Shown: piece by piece, positions 1 through 5,659 of the stretch
Layout of the letters: every line of letters starts with the position of its first letter
Position numbering within the stretch: the first letter of the stretch is position 1
NCBI GenBank assembly: GCA_964613695.1
Contig: CAZTIR010000051.1
Location: 1 to 10,101, forward strand
Direction of reading: 5' to 3'
Length of the DNA stretch: 10,101 bases
Source: Pyrolobus sp964613695
GTDB taxonomy: Archaea; Thermoproteota; Thermoprotei_A; Sulfolobales; Pyrodictiaceae
Translations under genes and position numbers: made by a program
Notes under the pieces: generated by a model
The model's database searches: none
Told to the model about the DNA's origin: nothing
The model's input: only the letters and a program-made list of their open reading frames with translations

Positions 1-606
1 GGGTGGCGAATCTATAACCATAAGCTTTGAGAGTACCTCTTCGCTCGGCTCTAGTCCCGTCTCTAACGCCTCCCTCACTGCTCTTACAATCTCCCAGCGC
101 CCACTATAGCACGTGCATATTGTTAACACCCTGTCCGCAGACTTGTTACTCGCATTCATGAGCTCCTCGGCCTCGTTAACAAGCCTCTCGGGTAGTAGCG
201 TGAAATCCCCGACAACCTTAACCCTAACCAGCCCCTCCTCGACACGCTTATCTCTCATCAACTCGCGGAAGGCTAGTGACAAGAGCTCGTAAAGCTTCTC
301 GAGCTCCCTTCTACTACGATGCAGGCAATTCTCCCTTGACAACGCGTATACAGTGATATGTTTCACTCCGAGATCCCATAGCTTGTTAAGCACTCTACGC
401 ATCACATTGTATCCGACATAGTGCCCCATCCACACTGGTAGACCGTGGCGCCTAGCCCACCTTCTATTACCGTCTGGTATTATCGCGACGTGAGTTGGTA
501 GTACACGCAGCCTACTCTCCACGAGGCGCGCTAGAAGCCCGCGCACGCCAGCGAGAAGCCCTCGCCTCGCTACCCTAAAACCCGCGTACCGTTGAATGGA
601 ATCCAC
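1..606 (-). CDS. uppS: Cis-prenyltransferase, undecaprenyl diphosphate synthase family (partial, C-terminus missing)
   Basis: This enzyme condenses isopentenyl diphosphate units in cis to make the long polyprenyl diphosphate that becomes the lipid carrier (dolichyl type in archaea) for glycan assembly. About 202 residues are visible. The family signature HVAIIPDGNRRWAR is at about residues 39-52, with the catalytic Asp in PDGN at about 45. It is followed by YALSREN, and near the window edge by the conserved CYSGRWEIVRAVRE stretch. The C-terminal motif expected after IDSPP lies outside the window. The start is GTG at 606, which directly follows an in-frame TAG; a GGGG stretch at 617-620 could act as SD. 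A later GTG at 546 would give a shorter N-terminus nearer the usual family length. It diverges from rpl12. Family assignment is secure; the exact start and the chain length of the product are not. Confidence 0.93.
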   Translation of the reverse strand, partial: MDSIQRYAGFRVARRGLLAGVRGLLARLVESRLRVLPTHVAIIPDGNRRWARRHGLPVWMGHYVGYNVMRRVLNKLWDLGVKHITVYALSRENCLHRSRRELEKLYELLSLAFRELMRDKRVEEGLVRVKVVGDFTLLPERLVNEAEELMNASNKSADRVLTICTCYSGRWEIVRAVREALETGLEPSEEVLSKLMVIDSPP

Positions 607-644
607 CTATGATTGCCCCTTGCTAGACGCTGTGCAAACTCTCA

Positions 645-655
645 CGTTTATTAGG
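645..655. promoter_or_regulatory. Shared TATA element between uppS and rpl12
   Basis: The sequence CGTTTATTAG reads as TTTATTA on the plus strand and TAATAAA on the minus strand. A start about 27 nt downstream would fall near 677 for rpl12 (13-nt leader to ATG 690) and near 623 for uppS (17-nt leader to GTG 606). Both are typical archaeal spacings. It is the only clear AT-rich box in the 83-bp gap. Use in both directions is inferred. Confidence 0.5.
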
Positions 656-689
656 GGCTCGTCCTGGTGTGAGCCGCGGGGTATAGGGA

Positions 690-1028
690 ATGGAGTACAT
701 CTATGCGAGCCTCTTGCTACACTCCCTGGGCAAGGAGATAAACGAGGAGAACTTGAAGAAGATATTCGAGGCTATCGGCGTCCAGCCCGATGAGGTTAGG
801 ATAAAGGCGGTTGTTGCCGCACTCAAGGAGATCAACATAGACGAGGTTATAAAGAGTGCGACCGCCATGCCCGTGGCTCCGGCCGCTGCGCCGGCTGCGG
901 CGGCTCCAGCTGCAGCTGGCGGCGAGGAGAAGAAGGAAGAGGAGGAGAAGAAGGAGGAAGAGGAGAAGAAAGAGGGCGTCAGCGAGGAGGAGCTCGCAGG
1001 CGGTCTCGAGAGCCTATTCGGATTCTAA
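690..1028 (+). CDS. rpl12: Large ribosomal subunit protein L12 (archaeal P1/P2 stalk protein)
   Basis: This is the acidic stalk protein of the large ribosomal subunit. It dimerises, binds L10/P0 and recruits translational GTPases. The 112-residue protein has the normal archaeal layout: an N-terminal helical dimerisation domain (about 1-60, beginning MEYIYASLLLHS), an Ala/Pro hinge (about 61-77), a highly charged Glu/Lys stretch (about 79-95), and the conserved C-terminal tail ending ESLFGF that contacts elongation factors. The ATG at 690 lies about 40 nt after a TATA-like box, giving a short leader. The gene stands alone between a divergent uppS and the DUF424 operon. In many archaea it closes an L11-L1-L10-L12 operon, so here it is detached from L10, at least on the upstream side. 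A T-run follows the stop. Confidence 0.97.
   Translation: MEYIYASLLLHSLGKEINEENLKKIFEAIGVQPDEVRIKAVVAALKEINIDEVIKSATAMPVAPAAAPAAAAPAAAGGEEKKEEEEKKEEEEKKEGVSEEELAGGLESLFGF
924..974 (+). repeat. Low-complexity Glu/Lys-coding repeat inside rpl12
   Basis: Purine-only codons GAG/GAA/AAG/AAA form roughly three copies of an 18-bp unit encoding EEEEKK. This is the charged linker usual for archaeal L12, so it is coding low complexity and not a mobile or regulatory repeat. It may vary in copy number between strains. Confidence 0.8.
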
Positions 1029-1040
1029 CGTGTACCTTGC

Positions 1041-1046
1041 TTTTTT
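1041..1046 (+). terminator. Probable U-tract terminator after rpl12
   Basis: Six consecutive T residues occur 12 nt after the rpl12 stop, preceded by a mixed CTTGC stretch and without a strong hairpin. Archaeal RNA polymerase terminates on U-tracts without needing a stem-loop. The next gene has its own TATA-like box, which fits a transcript end here. Confidence 0.5.
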
Positions 1047-1078
1047 CCAGTCACGCCGCTTGCCCTATAACTGCCTAT

Positions 1079-1086
1079 CTATAATA
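1079..1086 (+). promoter_or_regulatory. TATA box for the DUF424-NMD3-aIF1A-Rio1 operon
   Basis: CTATAATA lies after the rpl12 T-run. A start 25-27 nt downstream of its centre falls near 1109. That is downstream of the in-frame ATG at 1097 and upstream of ATG 1133, so this box helps decide the start of the DUF424 gene. A second, weaker CTATAAC lies at 1064-1070. Confidence 0.5.
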
Positions 1087-1132
1087 GAAGCCCTCTATGG
1101 GTGGCTCGAGGGTCTTGGGACAAGAGGAGCCC

Positions 1133-1432
1133 ATGGTCTATATGAAGATCTACGAGGTGAACGGCGAGAGGCTGATTGCCATCTGTGACGAGGAGCTGCT
1201 AGGCGTGAAGCTGCGCGAGGGCGAGATAAGTCTATACGTCGACCCAGCCTTCTATGGAGACCAGTTAGTCCCTCTCAGCGTGGCGCTAGCCGAGGCTAGG
1301 CAGGCTACAATGCTGAACCTGGTGGGAGAGAAGATAGTCAACGCGGCGATTAGGGAGGGTCTGGTGCACCCTGCCGCTGTTCTCCGCGTACAAGGGGTGC
1401 CGCATGCCCAAGTGGTGAAGATGCCTTGGTGA
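1133..1432 (+). CDS. DUF424 family protein (archaeal conserved, function unknown)
   Basis: This is a 99-residue protein of the archaeal DUF424 family. Recognisable features are the N-terminal MVYMKIYEVNGERLIAICDE, the GVKLREGEISLYVDPAFYG core, the NLVGEKIVNAAIREGLVHP helix and the near-universal ending VQGVPHAQVVKM. Its biochemical role is not established. The ATG at 1133 is chosen over an in-frame ATG at 1097 because the family begins at this MVYMK segment, the purine-rich GAGGAG at 1124-1129 directly precedes it, and the predicted transcription start (about 1109) lies after 1097. ATG 1142 is also possible. The stop overlaps the start of the NMD3 gene by 4 nt (GTGA), which indicates co-transcription and suggests a role linked to translation or ribosome maturation. 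That link is inference from context. Confidence 0.88.
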   Translation: MVYMKIYEVNGERLIAICDEELLGVKLREGEISLYVDPAFYGDQLVPLSVALAEARQATMLNLVGEKIVNAAIREGLVHPAAVLRVQGVPHAQVVKMPW

Positions 1433-2520
1433 CGTATCTAACCCGGTGTGTCCGCTGCGGGCGCGAGAGTAGGCTCGTAGATGGCAGACTTTGCCCCGAT
1501 TGCTACCTCGAGGTGCGCGGCCTAGGCTCCTTCCCGGAGATAGTGACCGTGGAGGTGTGCCCCCGCTGCGGTTCCTACAGATTCGAGGGTAGGTGGTACC
1601 CCCCGCCCATAGACGCAGCCAGCCTCGATGACGTTGTCAGGGAGGTCTTGAAGCTGGTTCTAGCGACTTCTTTCAAGCCCAACCCGGAGGTCGAGTCCTA
1701 CCGTATCGAGGAGGTTGAGCTCATACGAGACCCCTATCATGGCGACTACGCGCTAGTCAGGGTGGTCGGTAGGCTTAGAGGGTTTGATGGCGAGTACGTG
1801 AAGGAGTATAGTGTTAGGGTTAATGTCCGGAAGAGGCTGTGCCCACAGTGCATGAAGAAGGCTGGAGGCGCTATAGAGGCTATTCTACAGGTTAGGGGTG
1901 AGGGCGGGAGGCTCACCGAGGAGCAGAGGCAGGCTGTCGAGAGGGTTTTGGATAACCTCTCTCCAGCGCTACGCGAGTATGTGAGCGACGTGGTGGAGCA
2001 GAGGGAGGGTTTCGACCTAATACTTGTCGATCAGGGAGCCGCTAAGATGATAGCCGCTAAGCTTAGAGCCGCGCTGGGCGCCAAGGTTGTTGAAAGCTGG
2101 AAACTCGTGGGCCGGTATCGGAACGGTCGTCCAAAGAAGAGGCTCACCCTCAGCGTGAGGCTCCCCTTCTACTCCCCCGGCAGCCTCGTGGAGTACCATG
2201 GTGGGCTCTATAGGGTCGAGCAGATTAGGAATGGTTACGTCTACATCCGCATGATAGGCTCGAAGAGGCTCCACCGTCTTACGGCAGAGGAGGCTTGGAG
2301 AGCGCTGCGCAAACCACGATTTGAGGAGGAGATGCGCGTCCTGATAGCAGCCGAGACGCCTAAAACTATACATCTGCAACGATTGGACGGCAGCTACGAG
2401 TATATAGAGATGCCCAAGAGGGACGTGAGGGCGGACTCCATGCATCTGAGCATAGGGTCCGAGGCCCTACTTGTTCGCGTGAACGGCAAGTACTATGTCA
2501 TACCCGTGGAGGAGCATTGA
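1429..2520 (+). CDS. nmd3: NMD3 family protein (archaeal homologue of the 60S export adaptor)
   Basis: In eukaryotes Nmd3 binds the pre-60S subunit and adapts it for nuclear export. The archaeal homologue is presumed to act in late large-subunit maturation or subunit binding. The 363-residue protein has an N-terminal zinc-binding region with CxxC pairs at about 7/10, 22/25, 44/47 and 138/141 (RCVRCG, LCPDC, VCPRCG, LCPQC). Next come a helical segment (about 155-195) and OB/SH3-like beta-rich domains (about 245-363) containing the YSPGSLVEYHGGLYRV stretch. The start is taken as GTG 1429, which overlaps the DUF424 stop as GTGA with a GGTGA at 1414-1418 at SD distance. TTG 1426, one codon earlier, is an alternative. 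It is the second gene of the operon, followed 50 nt later by aIF1A. Confidence 0.92.
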   Translation: MTYLTRCVRCGRESRLVDGRLCPDCYLEVRGLGSFPEIVTVEVCPRCGSYRFEGRWYPPPIDAASLDDVVREVLKLVLATSFKPNPEVESYRIEEVELIRDPYHGDYALVRVVGRLRGFDGEYVKEYSVRVNVRKRLCPQCMKKAGGAIEAILQVRGEGGRLTEEQRQAVERVLDNLSPALREYVSDVVEQREGFDLILVDQGAAKMIAAKLRAALGAKVVESWKLVGRYRNGRPKKRLTLSVRLPFYSPGSLVEYHGGLYRVEQIRNGYVYIRMIGSKRLHRLTAEEAWRALRKPRFEEEMRVLIAAETPKTIHLQRLDGSYEYIEMPKRDVRADSMHLSIGSEALLVRVNGKYYVIPVEEH

Positions 2521-2522
2521 TA

Positions 2523-2536
2523 GCCTATTAGTAGGC
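2523..2536 (+). other. Small inverted repeat after the NMD3 stop
   Basis: GCCTA and TAGGC flank a 4-nt loop starting 3 nt after the nmd3 TGA, and an adjoining TAGGCCTA palindrome (2532-2539) offers an alternative pairing. No T-run follows, so it is unlikely to be a terminator. It may be a processing or stability element in the nmd3-aIF1A spacer, or chance. Confidence 0.3.
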
Positions 2537-2554
2537 CTAGGTTGTAGAGCACAA

Positions 2555-2570
2555 GGGGTGATGCTACCCC
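2555..2570 (+). promoter_or_regulatory. SD-containing hairpin directly before the aIF1A start
   Basis: GGGGT (2555-2559) and ACCCC (2566-2570) are exact complements around a 6-nt loop, and the GTG start of aIF1A follows immediately. The GGGGTGA that would act as SD (2555-2561) is mostly inside the 5' arm. When the stem is formed the ribosome site would be closed. The pairing is visible in the sequence; a regulatory role is inference. Confidence 0.45.
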
Positions 2571-2912
2571 GTGGCGAAGAAGAGGAGGAATGAGGAGACC
2601 TCTAGCAAGGAGCCTCCCTTGCCTAACCCCGAGGAGGGTACGGTACTCTGCATAGTCGAGAGGCTCCTCGGAGCTGACTACTTGCAGGTGAGGTGCGCCG
2701 ACGGCATGAGCCGCAAGGTTAGGATACCGGGTAGTATGAGGAGAAGGGTCTGGATGAGGGAGGGTGACCTAGTCCTAGTAGCCCCCTGGGACTTTAAACC
2801 AGAGCGCGGCGACGTAATCTACCGCTACTCGAAGGATGAGGTACGGAAGCTGGTTGAGAAGGGTCTAGTGCCCGAGGAGCTGCTAGAGCTTATCGAGACC
2901 GAGGAGGTGTGA
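2571..2912 (+). CDS. eif1A: Translation initiation factor 1A (aIF1A)
   Basis: aIF1A is the archaeal counterpart of eIF1A and bacterial IF1. It binds the small-subunit A site and supports assembly of the initiation complex. The 113-residue protein has a basic N-terminal tail (MAKKRRNEE), then the S1-like OB fold (about 20-90) with the typical EGTVLCIVERLLGADYLQVRCADG, RIPGSMRRRVWMREGD and KPERGDVIYRYSKDEVRKL segments, and an acidic C-terminal tail. The start is GTG 2571, since the family begins MxKKR here and GGGGTGA lies at SD distance. The stop TGA (2910-2912) is followed in the same frame by the Rio1 coding sequence. It is the third gene of the translation operon. Confidence 0.96.
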   Translation: MAKKRRNEETSSKEPPLPNPEEGTVLCIVERLLGADYLQVRCADGMSRKVRIPGSMRRRVWMREGDLVLVAPWDFKPERGDVIYRYSKDEVRKLVEKGLVPEELLELIETEEV

Positions 2913-2919
2913 GGGGAGG
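2913..2919 (+). promoter_or_regulatory. Strong SD placing the Rio1 start at CTG 2925
   Basis: GGGGAGG directly follows the aIF1A stop and ends 5 nt before CTG 2925. No ATG, GTG or TTG occurs in the Rio1 frame between the TGA at 2910 and ATG 3006, and no comparable SD sits close before 3006. This is the main evidence for a non-canonical CTG start. Confidence 0.55.
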
Positions 2920-2924
2920 CACTC

Positions 2925-3698
2925 CTGGGCGGTAGGCGCTATAAGAGGTTAAAGGATCGGGAGCTTTTCGAGACAGTAGAGGAGGTCTGGGACTACCAGA
3001 CCCTCATGGCGGCCTACGAGGTTGCGAGGCGTCTACGTATCGATAGGTTCGCTGGCGTTGTGAGCGCCGGGAAGGAGGCGAGGGTCTATAGGGCTGTAGG
3101 GCGTGATGGGAGAGAGTATGCTGTTAAGATATACCTCACCGCGACTGCAGAGTTCCGCAGGAGCATATACAAGTATATCATAGGCGATCCTCGCTTCGAG
3201 GGCATAGACCTGAGCAACACTAAGAAGCTGTTCTTCGCCTGGGCTCGTAAAGAGTATCGCAACCTCAAGAGGATGTACGAGGCTGGCGTCAGCGTGCCGA
3301 AGCCCTACCTCGTCTACCAGAATATAGTGGTTATGGAGTTTATAGGGCGTGAGGGGAGGCGTGCACCTCTCCTAAGCGAGCTCGTTGGAGAGCTTGATGA
3401 GGAGGAGTGGGCGAGCATCTATAAGCAAGTCGTCGAGAACCTTGAGAGGATAGTGTGCAAGGCTAGGCTCGTGCATGCAGACCTATCAGAGTATAACATT
3501 ATGTATCTTGATGGACGCGTATACGTGATAGACGTCGCGCAAGCCGTAGACCTAAGCCACCCCATGGCCATCGAGTTCCTAGAGCACGATGTTAAGACGG
3601 TTCATGATTTCTTCGAGAACAGGGTTGGTATAGAGACTCTCGGTGCAGAGGAGGTGCTTAAACGCTTGAAACCATGCCTACCGGATAGCAATGCCTAG
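2925..3698 (+). CDS. rio1: RIO-type serine/threonine protein kinase, Rio1 class
   Basis: Rio1 kinases/ATPases act in late small-subunit maturation. From CTG 2925 the protein has 257 residues, close to other archaeal Rio1 proteins. Key motifs are the nucleotide loop VVSAGKEARVY (about 45-55), the ATP-binding Lys68 in AVKIYL, the catalytic loop LVHADLSEYNIMY with Asp186 and Asn191, and the metal-binding Asp203 in VIDVAQAV. The first ATG, at 3006, would remove the segment KDRELFETVEEVWDYQTL. That segment matches the N-terminal helix that precedes the kinase loop in archaeal Rio1, so the ATG-started 230-residue version looks truncated. With only CTG available behind a good SD, I favour CTG; a sequence error or another non-AUG codon is possible. 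It is the last gene of the translation operon, 12 nt after aIF1A. Family identity is certain, the start moderately so. Confidence 0.85.
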   Translation: MGGRRYKRLKDRELFETVEEVWDYQTLMAAYEVARRLRIDRFAGVVSAGKEARVYRAVGRDGREYAVKIYLTATAEFRRSIYKYIIGDPRFEGIDLSNTKKLFFAWARKEYRNLKRMYEAGVSVPKPYLVYQNIVVMEFIGREGRRAPLLSELVGELDEEEWASIYKQVVENLERIVCKARLVHADLSEYNIMYLDGRVYVIDVAQAVDLSHPMAIEFLEHDVKTVHDFFENRVGIETLGAEEVLKRLKPCLPDSNA

Positions 3699-3713
3699 AT
3701 TACCCGCTTCACA

Positions 3714-3722
3714 CTTGATAAG
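3714..3722 (+). promoter_or_regulatory. Weak TATA-like box before the isomerase-like gene
   Basis: CTTGATAAG in the 51-nt spacer after rio1 would place a start near 3745, just before ATG 3750. The match is poor and the gene could instead be read through from the upstream operon. Confidence 0.25.
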
Positions 3723-3749
3723 GCCGCAGATAGGGTAGAGGATGTGAGC

Positions 3750-5003
3750 ATGACCTCTGAGAAGCTCTACGCGTTTGGCGTAGCTAGTGCACTTCATGGT
3801 AGAGAGTATTACGAGAGGTTGTGGGAGGAGTATAGGAGCGTCTTCGACGCCCTCGGGATCAAGAGCTTCACCGTGTTTACGAACGAGGCTAGTATAACCG
3901 AGCAAGCCTCTCGCATCCGGGAGGCTGATGCGCTCTTCATAGCTGTTCTCACGGGCGGCTCGAGTAGGCTCGTGAAGAAGGTGGCATCGTTGATTGACGA
4001 GCGTACGCCGATAGTGCTGCTCGCCCACGGGTTCCACAATAGTCTAGCATCGGCGCTTGGGGCCAAGTCTAGGCTCGAGGAGGAGAAGCACCGGGTATAT
4101 ATCATAGAGTCTCGCACGCCCTCCGAGGCTATAGACGAGCTTGCCGTGGTCACGAGGGCTATTCGGGGCCTGGTTAAGCTAAAGTCGATGCGCGTTGTCC
4201 AGCTCTTCACCGACCAGGTTTACGATGAGGGTGTTGAAGCCTCTAGAATCTTCGGGTTTAACATAGAGAGTGTTACGCCGCAGCAGCTGGACTATGAGAT
4301 GCAGAGGGTCAATATCAATGAAATCAGAAAGTACTTGGAGAGTCACTTCGATCTTGGTGGTGTGGATGAGTCGCTGTTGGAGAAGCCCGCTAGGCTGGCC
4401 TTGGCCGCCGAGAGGATAGCCAAGGCTAGGAACGCAGACGTTGTCGTGATAGACTGCTTCCCCTTCATACGCGCAAAGGGTTTCACACCATGCCTCATGA
4501 TGAGCTACCTGCTCGACCAGGGGCTTGTGGGGGTGTGCGAGGCCGACTACCGCTCCCTAATACTAATGGTGCTTGCTAAGCAGCTGACCGGGAGACCCGG
4601 GTGGATAGCAAACCCGAGCCACTACGAGCACGACACCCATAAGCTCATACTCGCTCACTGCACGGGAGCCACGATACTAGGCGAGTATGCAACGCTACTA
4701 CCCCACTTCGAGACCGGCAAACCCTACGCCGTGCTGACGAAGATAAAGCCGGGTACGTACACGCTAGCCGGGATATCGCCAGGGTTTAGGAGGATGGGTG
4801 TCGCGCTCGCGGAGGTAATAGAGTCTGGCATGCTGACCGGAGGCAGGTGCAGGACGCAGGTGGTTGCAAAACTGGAGGAGAAGGATCCGAGGCCCTTCCC
4901 CCAGAAAGCAGTCTCCAACCATCACGTGCTCATACCAGGCGATGTTAGGAGAGAGCTAACCATTCTAGCCACACTAGCCGGAATGGAGGTCGTGCAATAC
5001 TAG
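3750..5003 (+). CDS. L-fucose/L-arabinose isomerase-fold protein, substrate unknown
   Basis: This 417-residue protein resembles the FucI/AraA-like group, whose members interconvert aldoses and ketoses using a divalent metal. The N-terminal half (about 1-160) has alternating strands and helices typical of the family's substrate-binding domains. The C-terminal half carries GLVGVCEADYRS with Glu264 and Asp266, then HDTHKLILAHCTGAT with His303. These correspond in position to the family's metal/active-site Glu and the later His-Cys strand. The second canonical metal-binding acidic residue is not obvious: the WIANPSHYEHD region has Asn-Pro where others have Asp. Activity on fucose is therefore not assured. 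ATG 3750 is preferred over GTG 3744 because GAGG at 3738-3741 is 8 nt before ATG but only 2 before GTG. No sugar-catabolism genes are nearby. The stop is followed at once by tandem palindromes. Confidence 0.72.
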   Translation: MTSEKLYAFGVASALHGREYYERLWEEYRSVFDALGIKSFTVFTNEASITEQASRIREADALFIAVLTGGSSRLVKKVASLIDERTPIVLLAHGFHNSLASALGAKSRLEEEKHRVYIIESRTPSEAIDELAVVTRAIRGLVKLKSMRVVQLFTDQVYDEGVEASRIFGFNIESVTPQQLDYEMQRVNINEIRKYLESHFDLGGVDESLLEKPARLALAAERIAKARNADVVVIDCFPFIRAKGFTPCLMMSYLLDQGLVGVCEADYRSLILMVLAKQLTGRPGWIANPSHYEHDTHKLILAHCTGATILGEYATLLPHFETGKPYAVLTKIKPGTYTLAGISPGFRRMGVALAEVIESGMLTGGRCRTQVVAKLEEKDPRPFPQKAVSNHHVLIPGDVRRELTILATLAGMEVVQY

Positions 5004-5032
5004 CACAACTGTTGTGCAAACAACTGTTGTGC
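5003..5032. repeat. Tandem palindromes in the convergent gap
   Basis: GCACAACTGTTGTGC (5003-5017) is a perfect 7-bp inverted repeat around a single T. Its right 13 bases recur exactly at 5020-5032 (period 15), giving a second, shorter palindrome. The array begins on the last base of the isomerase-like stop codon, between two convergent genes. It may be a bidirectional termination or mRNA-end structure, or a tandem protein-binding site. Confidence 0.7.
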
Positions 5033-5036
5033 GGAG

Positions 5037-5045
5037 AGCGGCGCT
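5037..5045. other. Short GC-rich stem in the convergent gap
   Basis: AGCG and CGCT flank a single G, with weaker flanking pairing GAG/TTC. Together with the tandem palindromes just before it and TTTT at 5061-5064, this fills the 59-bp gap with potential RNA structure. It may contribute to transcript ends; evidence is weak. Confidence 0.25.
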
Positions 5046-5062
5046 TCTCATCAGGAGCTGTT

Positions 5063-5527
5063 TTACCCTCGAACAACTCTGGCGGTGCCAACGGCTTTAC
5101 ACATGATGCATACGAGTACAACTCGCACACTAGTCGCTGTGTAAGGCAGTGAGGCGCCTTGTATAACTCCATATAACCACAACTCTGTACCGGGGTCCAC
5201 CACTATATAGGGACCCTCACGCCAAGCTCGTCCAATCTGAACTATATAGTTTAGCTTAGACGCTGATATTGTATAATCGTAGACCTTGAGAAGAGAAATG
5301 CGTGCAGATACCGCACCCCTGTTTATAACGTGCACGTGAACATCGAGGCCGTTAGGCTCTACTATAACGTAGCTATCTGGTCGTATATCCAACGCTGGGA
5401 GAGTCTCATACTCTTGCTGATAAACACCGAGGACATAGGAGATGGCGAGAACAGATATAAGTATGGTTAACACGATAAGGAAGATAGTAGCTAAGAGGGT
5501 TGATACACTCCTATAGCCACGTACCAC
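5063..5527 (-). CDS. Type IV pilin-like protein with class III-type signal sequence
   Basis: This 154-residue protein has a short charged N-terminus (MVRGYRS) followed by one long hydrophobic helix (about 8-34, VSTLLATIFLIVLTILISVL and onward). That is the layout of archaeal pilin/archaellin-type proteins processed by a PibD/FlaK prepilin peptidase. The likely cleavage is after YRS, with Ser where Gly is most common, or less likely after VRG. The remaining 115 residues are beta-rich, containing LDVHVHVINRGAVSARISLLKVYDY, a segment typical of secreted archaeal pilin-like or CARDB-like beta domains. GTG 5527 is the only start after an upstream in-frame TGA and has GGGGTGA 6 nt before it. No pilus ATPase or membrane-platform gene is in the window, so it may be a minor or stand-alone surface protein. 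The pilin class is well supported; the role is unknown. Confidence 0.7.
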   Translation of the reverse strand: MVRGYRSVSTLLATIFLIVLTILISVLAISYVLGVYQQEYETLPALDIRPDSYVIVEPNGLDVHVHVINRGAVSARISLLKVYDYTISASKLNYIVQIGRAWREGPYIVVDPGTELWLYGVIQGASLPYTATSVRVVLVCIMCKAVGTARVVRG

Positions 5528-5545
5528 ACACCATCACCCCTATGG

Positions 5546-5558
5546 CACCATTATGGTG
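5546..5558. promoter_or_regulatory. Palindrome upstream of the pilin-like gene, possible operator
   Basis: CACCAT and ATGGTG surround a single T, about 20-30 nt before the GTG start at 5527. A further ACACCAT copy at 5528-5534 can also pair with ATGGTGT at 5553-5559. The palindrome covers the most AT-rich stretch close to the start (CCATAATGG on the minus strand). It could be a repressor site over a promoter or a leader hairpin near the SD. Confidence 0.4.
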
Positions 5559-5601
5559 TACGGGGGACCTGACGCAGGGGTGGAGCCGCGACCCGCTCAT
5601 C

Positions 5602-5634
5602 GGCGCCCGTGACGCGGGGTTCCTCGCGGGTGCC
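5602..5634. other. GC-rich inverted repeat in the divergent intergenic region
   Basis: Arms GGCGCCCG (5602-5609) and CGGGTGCC (5627-5634) can form an 8-bp stem with one G-U pair around a 17-nt loop. It sits between the pilin-like gene and the methyltransferase gene and belongs to neither. It may be a leader structure or small RNA; no T-run follows it. Confidence 0.4.
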
Positions 5635-5639
5635 AAGTT

Positions 5640-5654
5640 GTATCCATCAGATAC
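5640..5654. promoter_or_regulatory. Dyad next to the methyltransferase TATA box
   Basis: GTATC and GATAC are exact inverted repeats separated by 5 nt, ending 5 bp before the TTTTATC box at 5660-5666. That is the position of an upstream regulator site. This is a spacing-based inference. Confidence 0.35.
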
Positions 5655-5659
5655 GGTGA

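Noticed and set aside
596..793. A plus-strand open frame of 65 codons overlapping the rpl12 start
   Set aside because: It overlaps well-supported rpl12 and the uppS start on the other strand, has no family resemblance, and its composition looks like out-of-frame reading.
906..919. Perfect palindrome CCAGCTGCAGCTGG
   Set aside because: It lies in the Ala-rich hinge of rpl12, where GCN codons readily create such symmetry.
1097..1132. Upstream ATG extension of the DUF424 protein
   Set aside because: The extra 12 residues do not resemble the family, and the probable TATA box at 1079-1086 would start transcription after 1097.
856..1188. An Arg-rich open frame inside rpl12
   Set aside because: It is the shifted reading of the Glu/Lys and Ala codons of rpl12; long Arg runs come from the purine repeat.
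2017..2445. A 142-codon open frame antisense to nmd3
   Set aside because: The sense strand encodes a clear NMD3 protein; the antisense product has no recognisable motif.
5513..5600. A 29-codon minus-strand open frame upstream of the pilin-like gene
   Set aside because: Too short, no SD or family resemblance, and it overlaps the pilin-like start in another frame.
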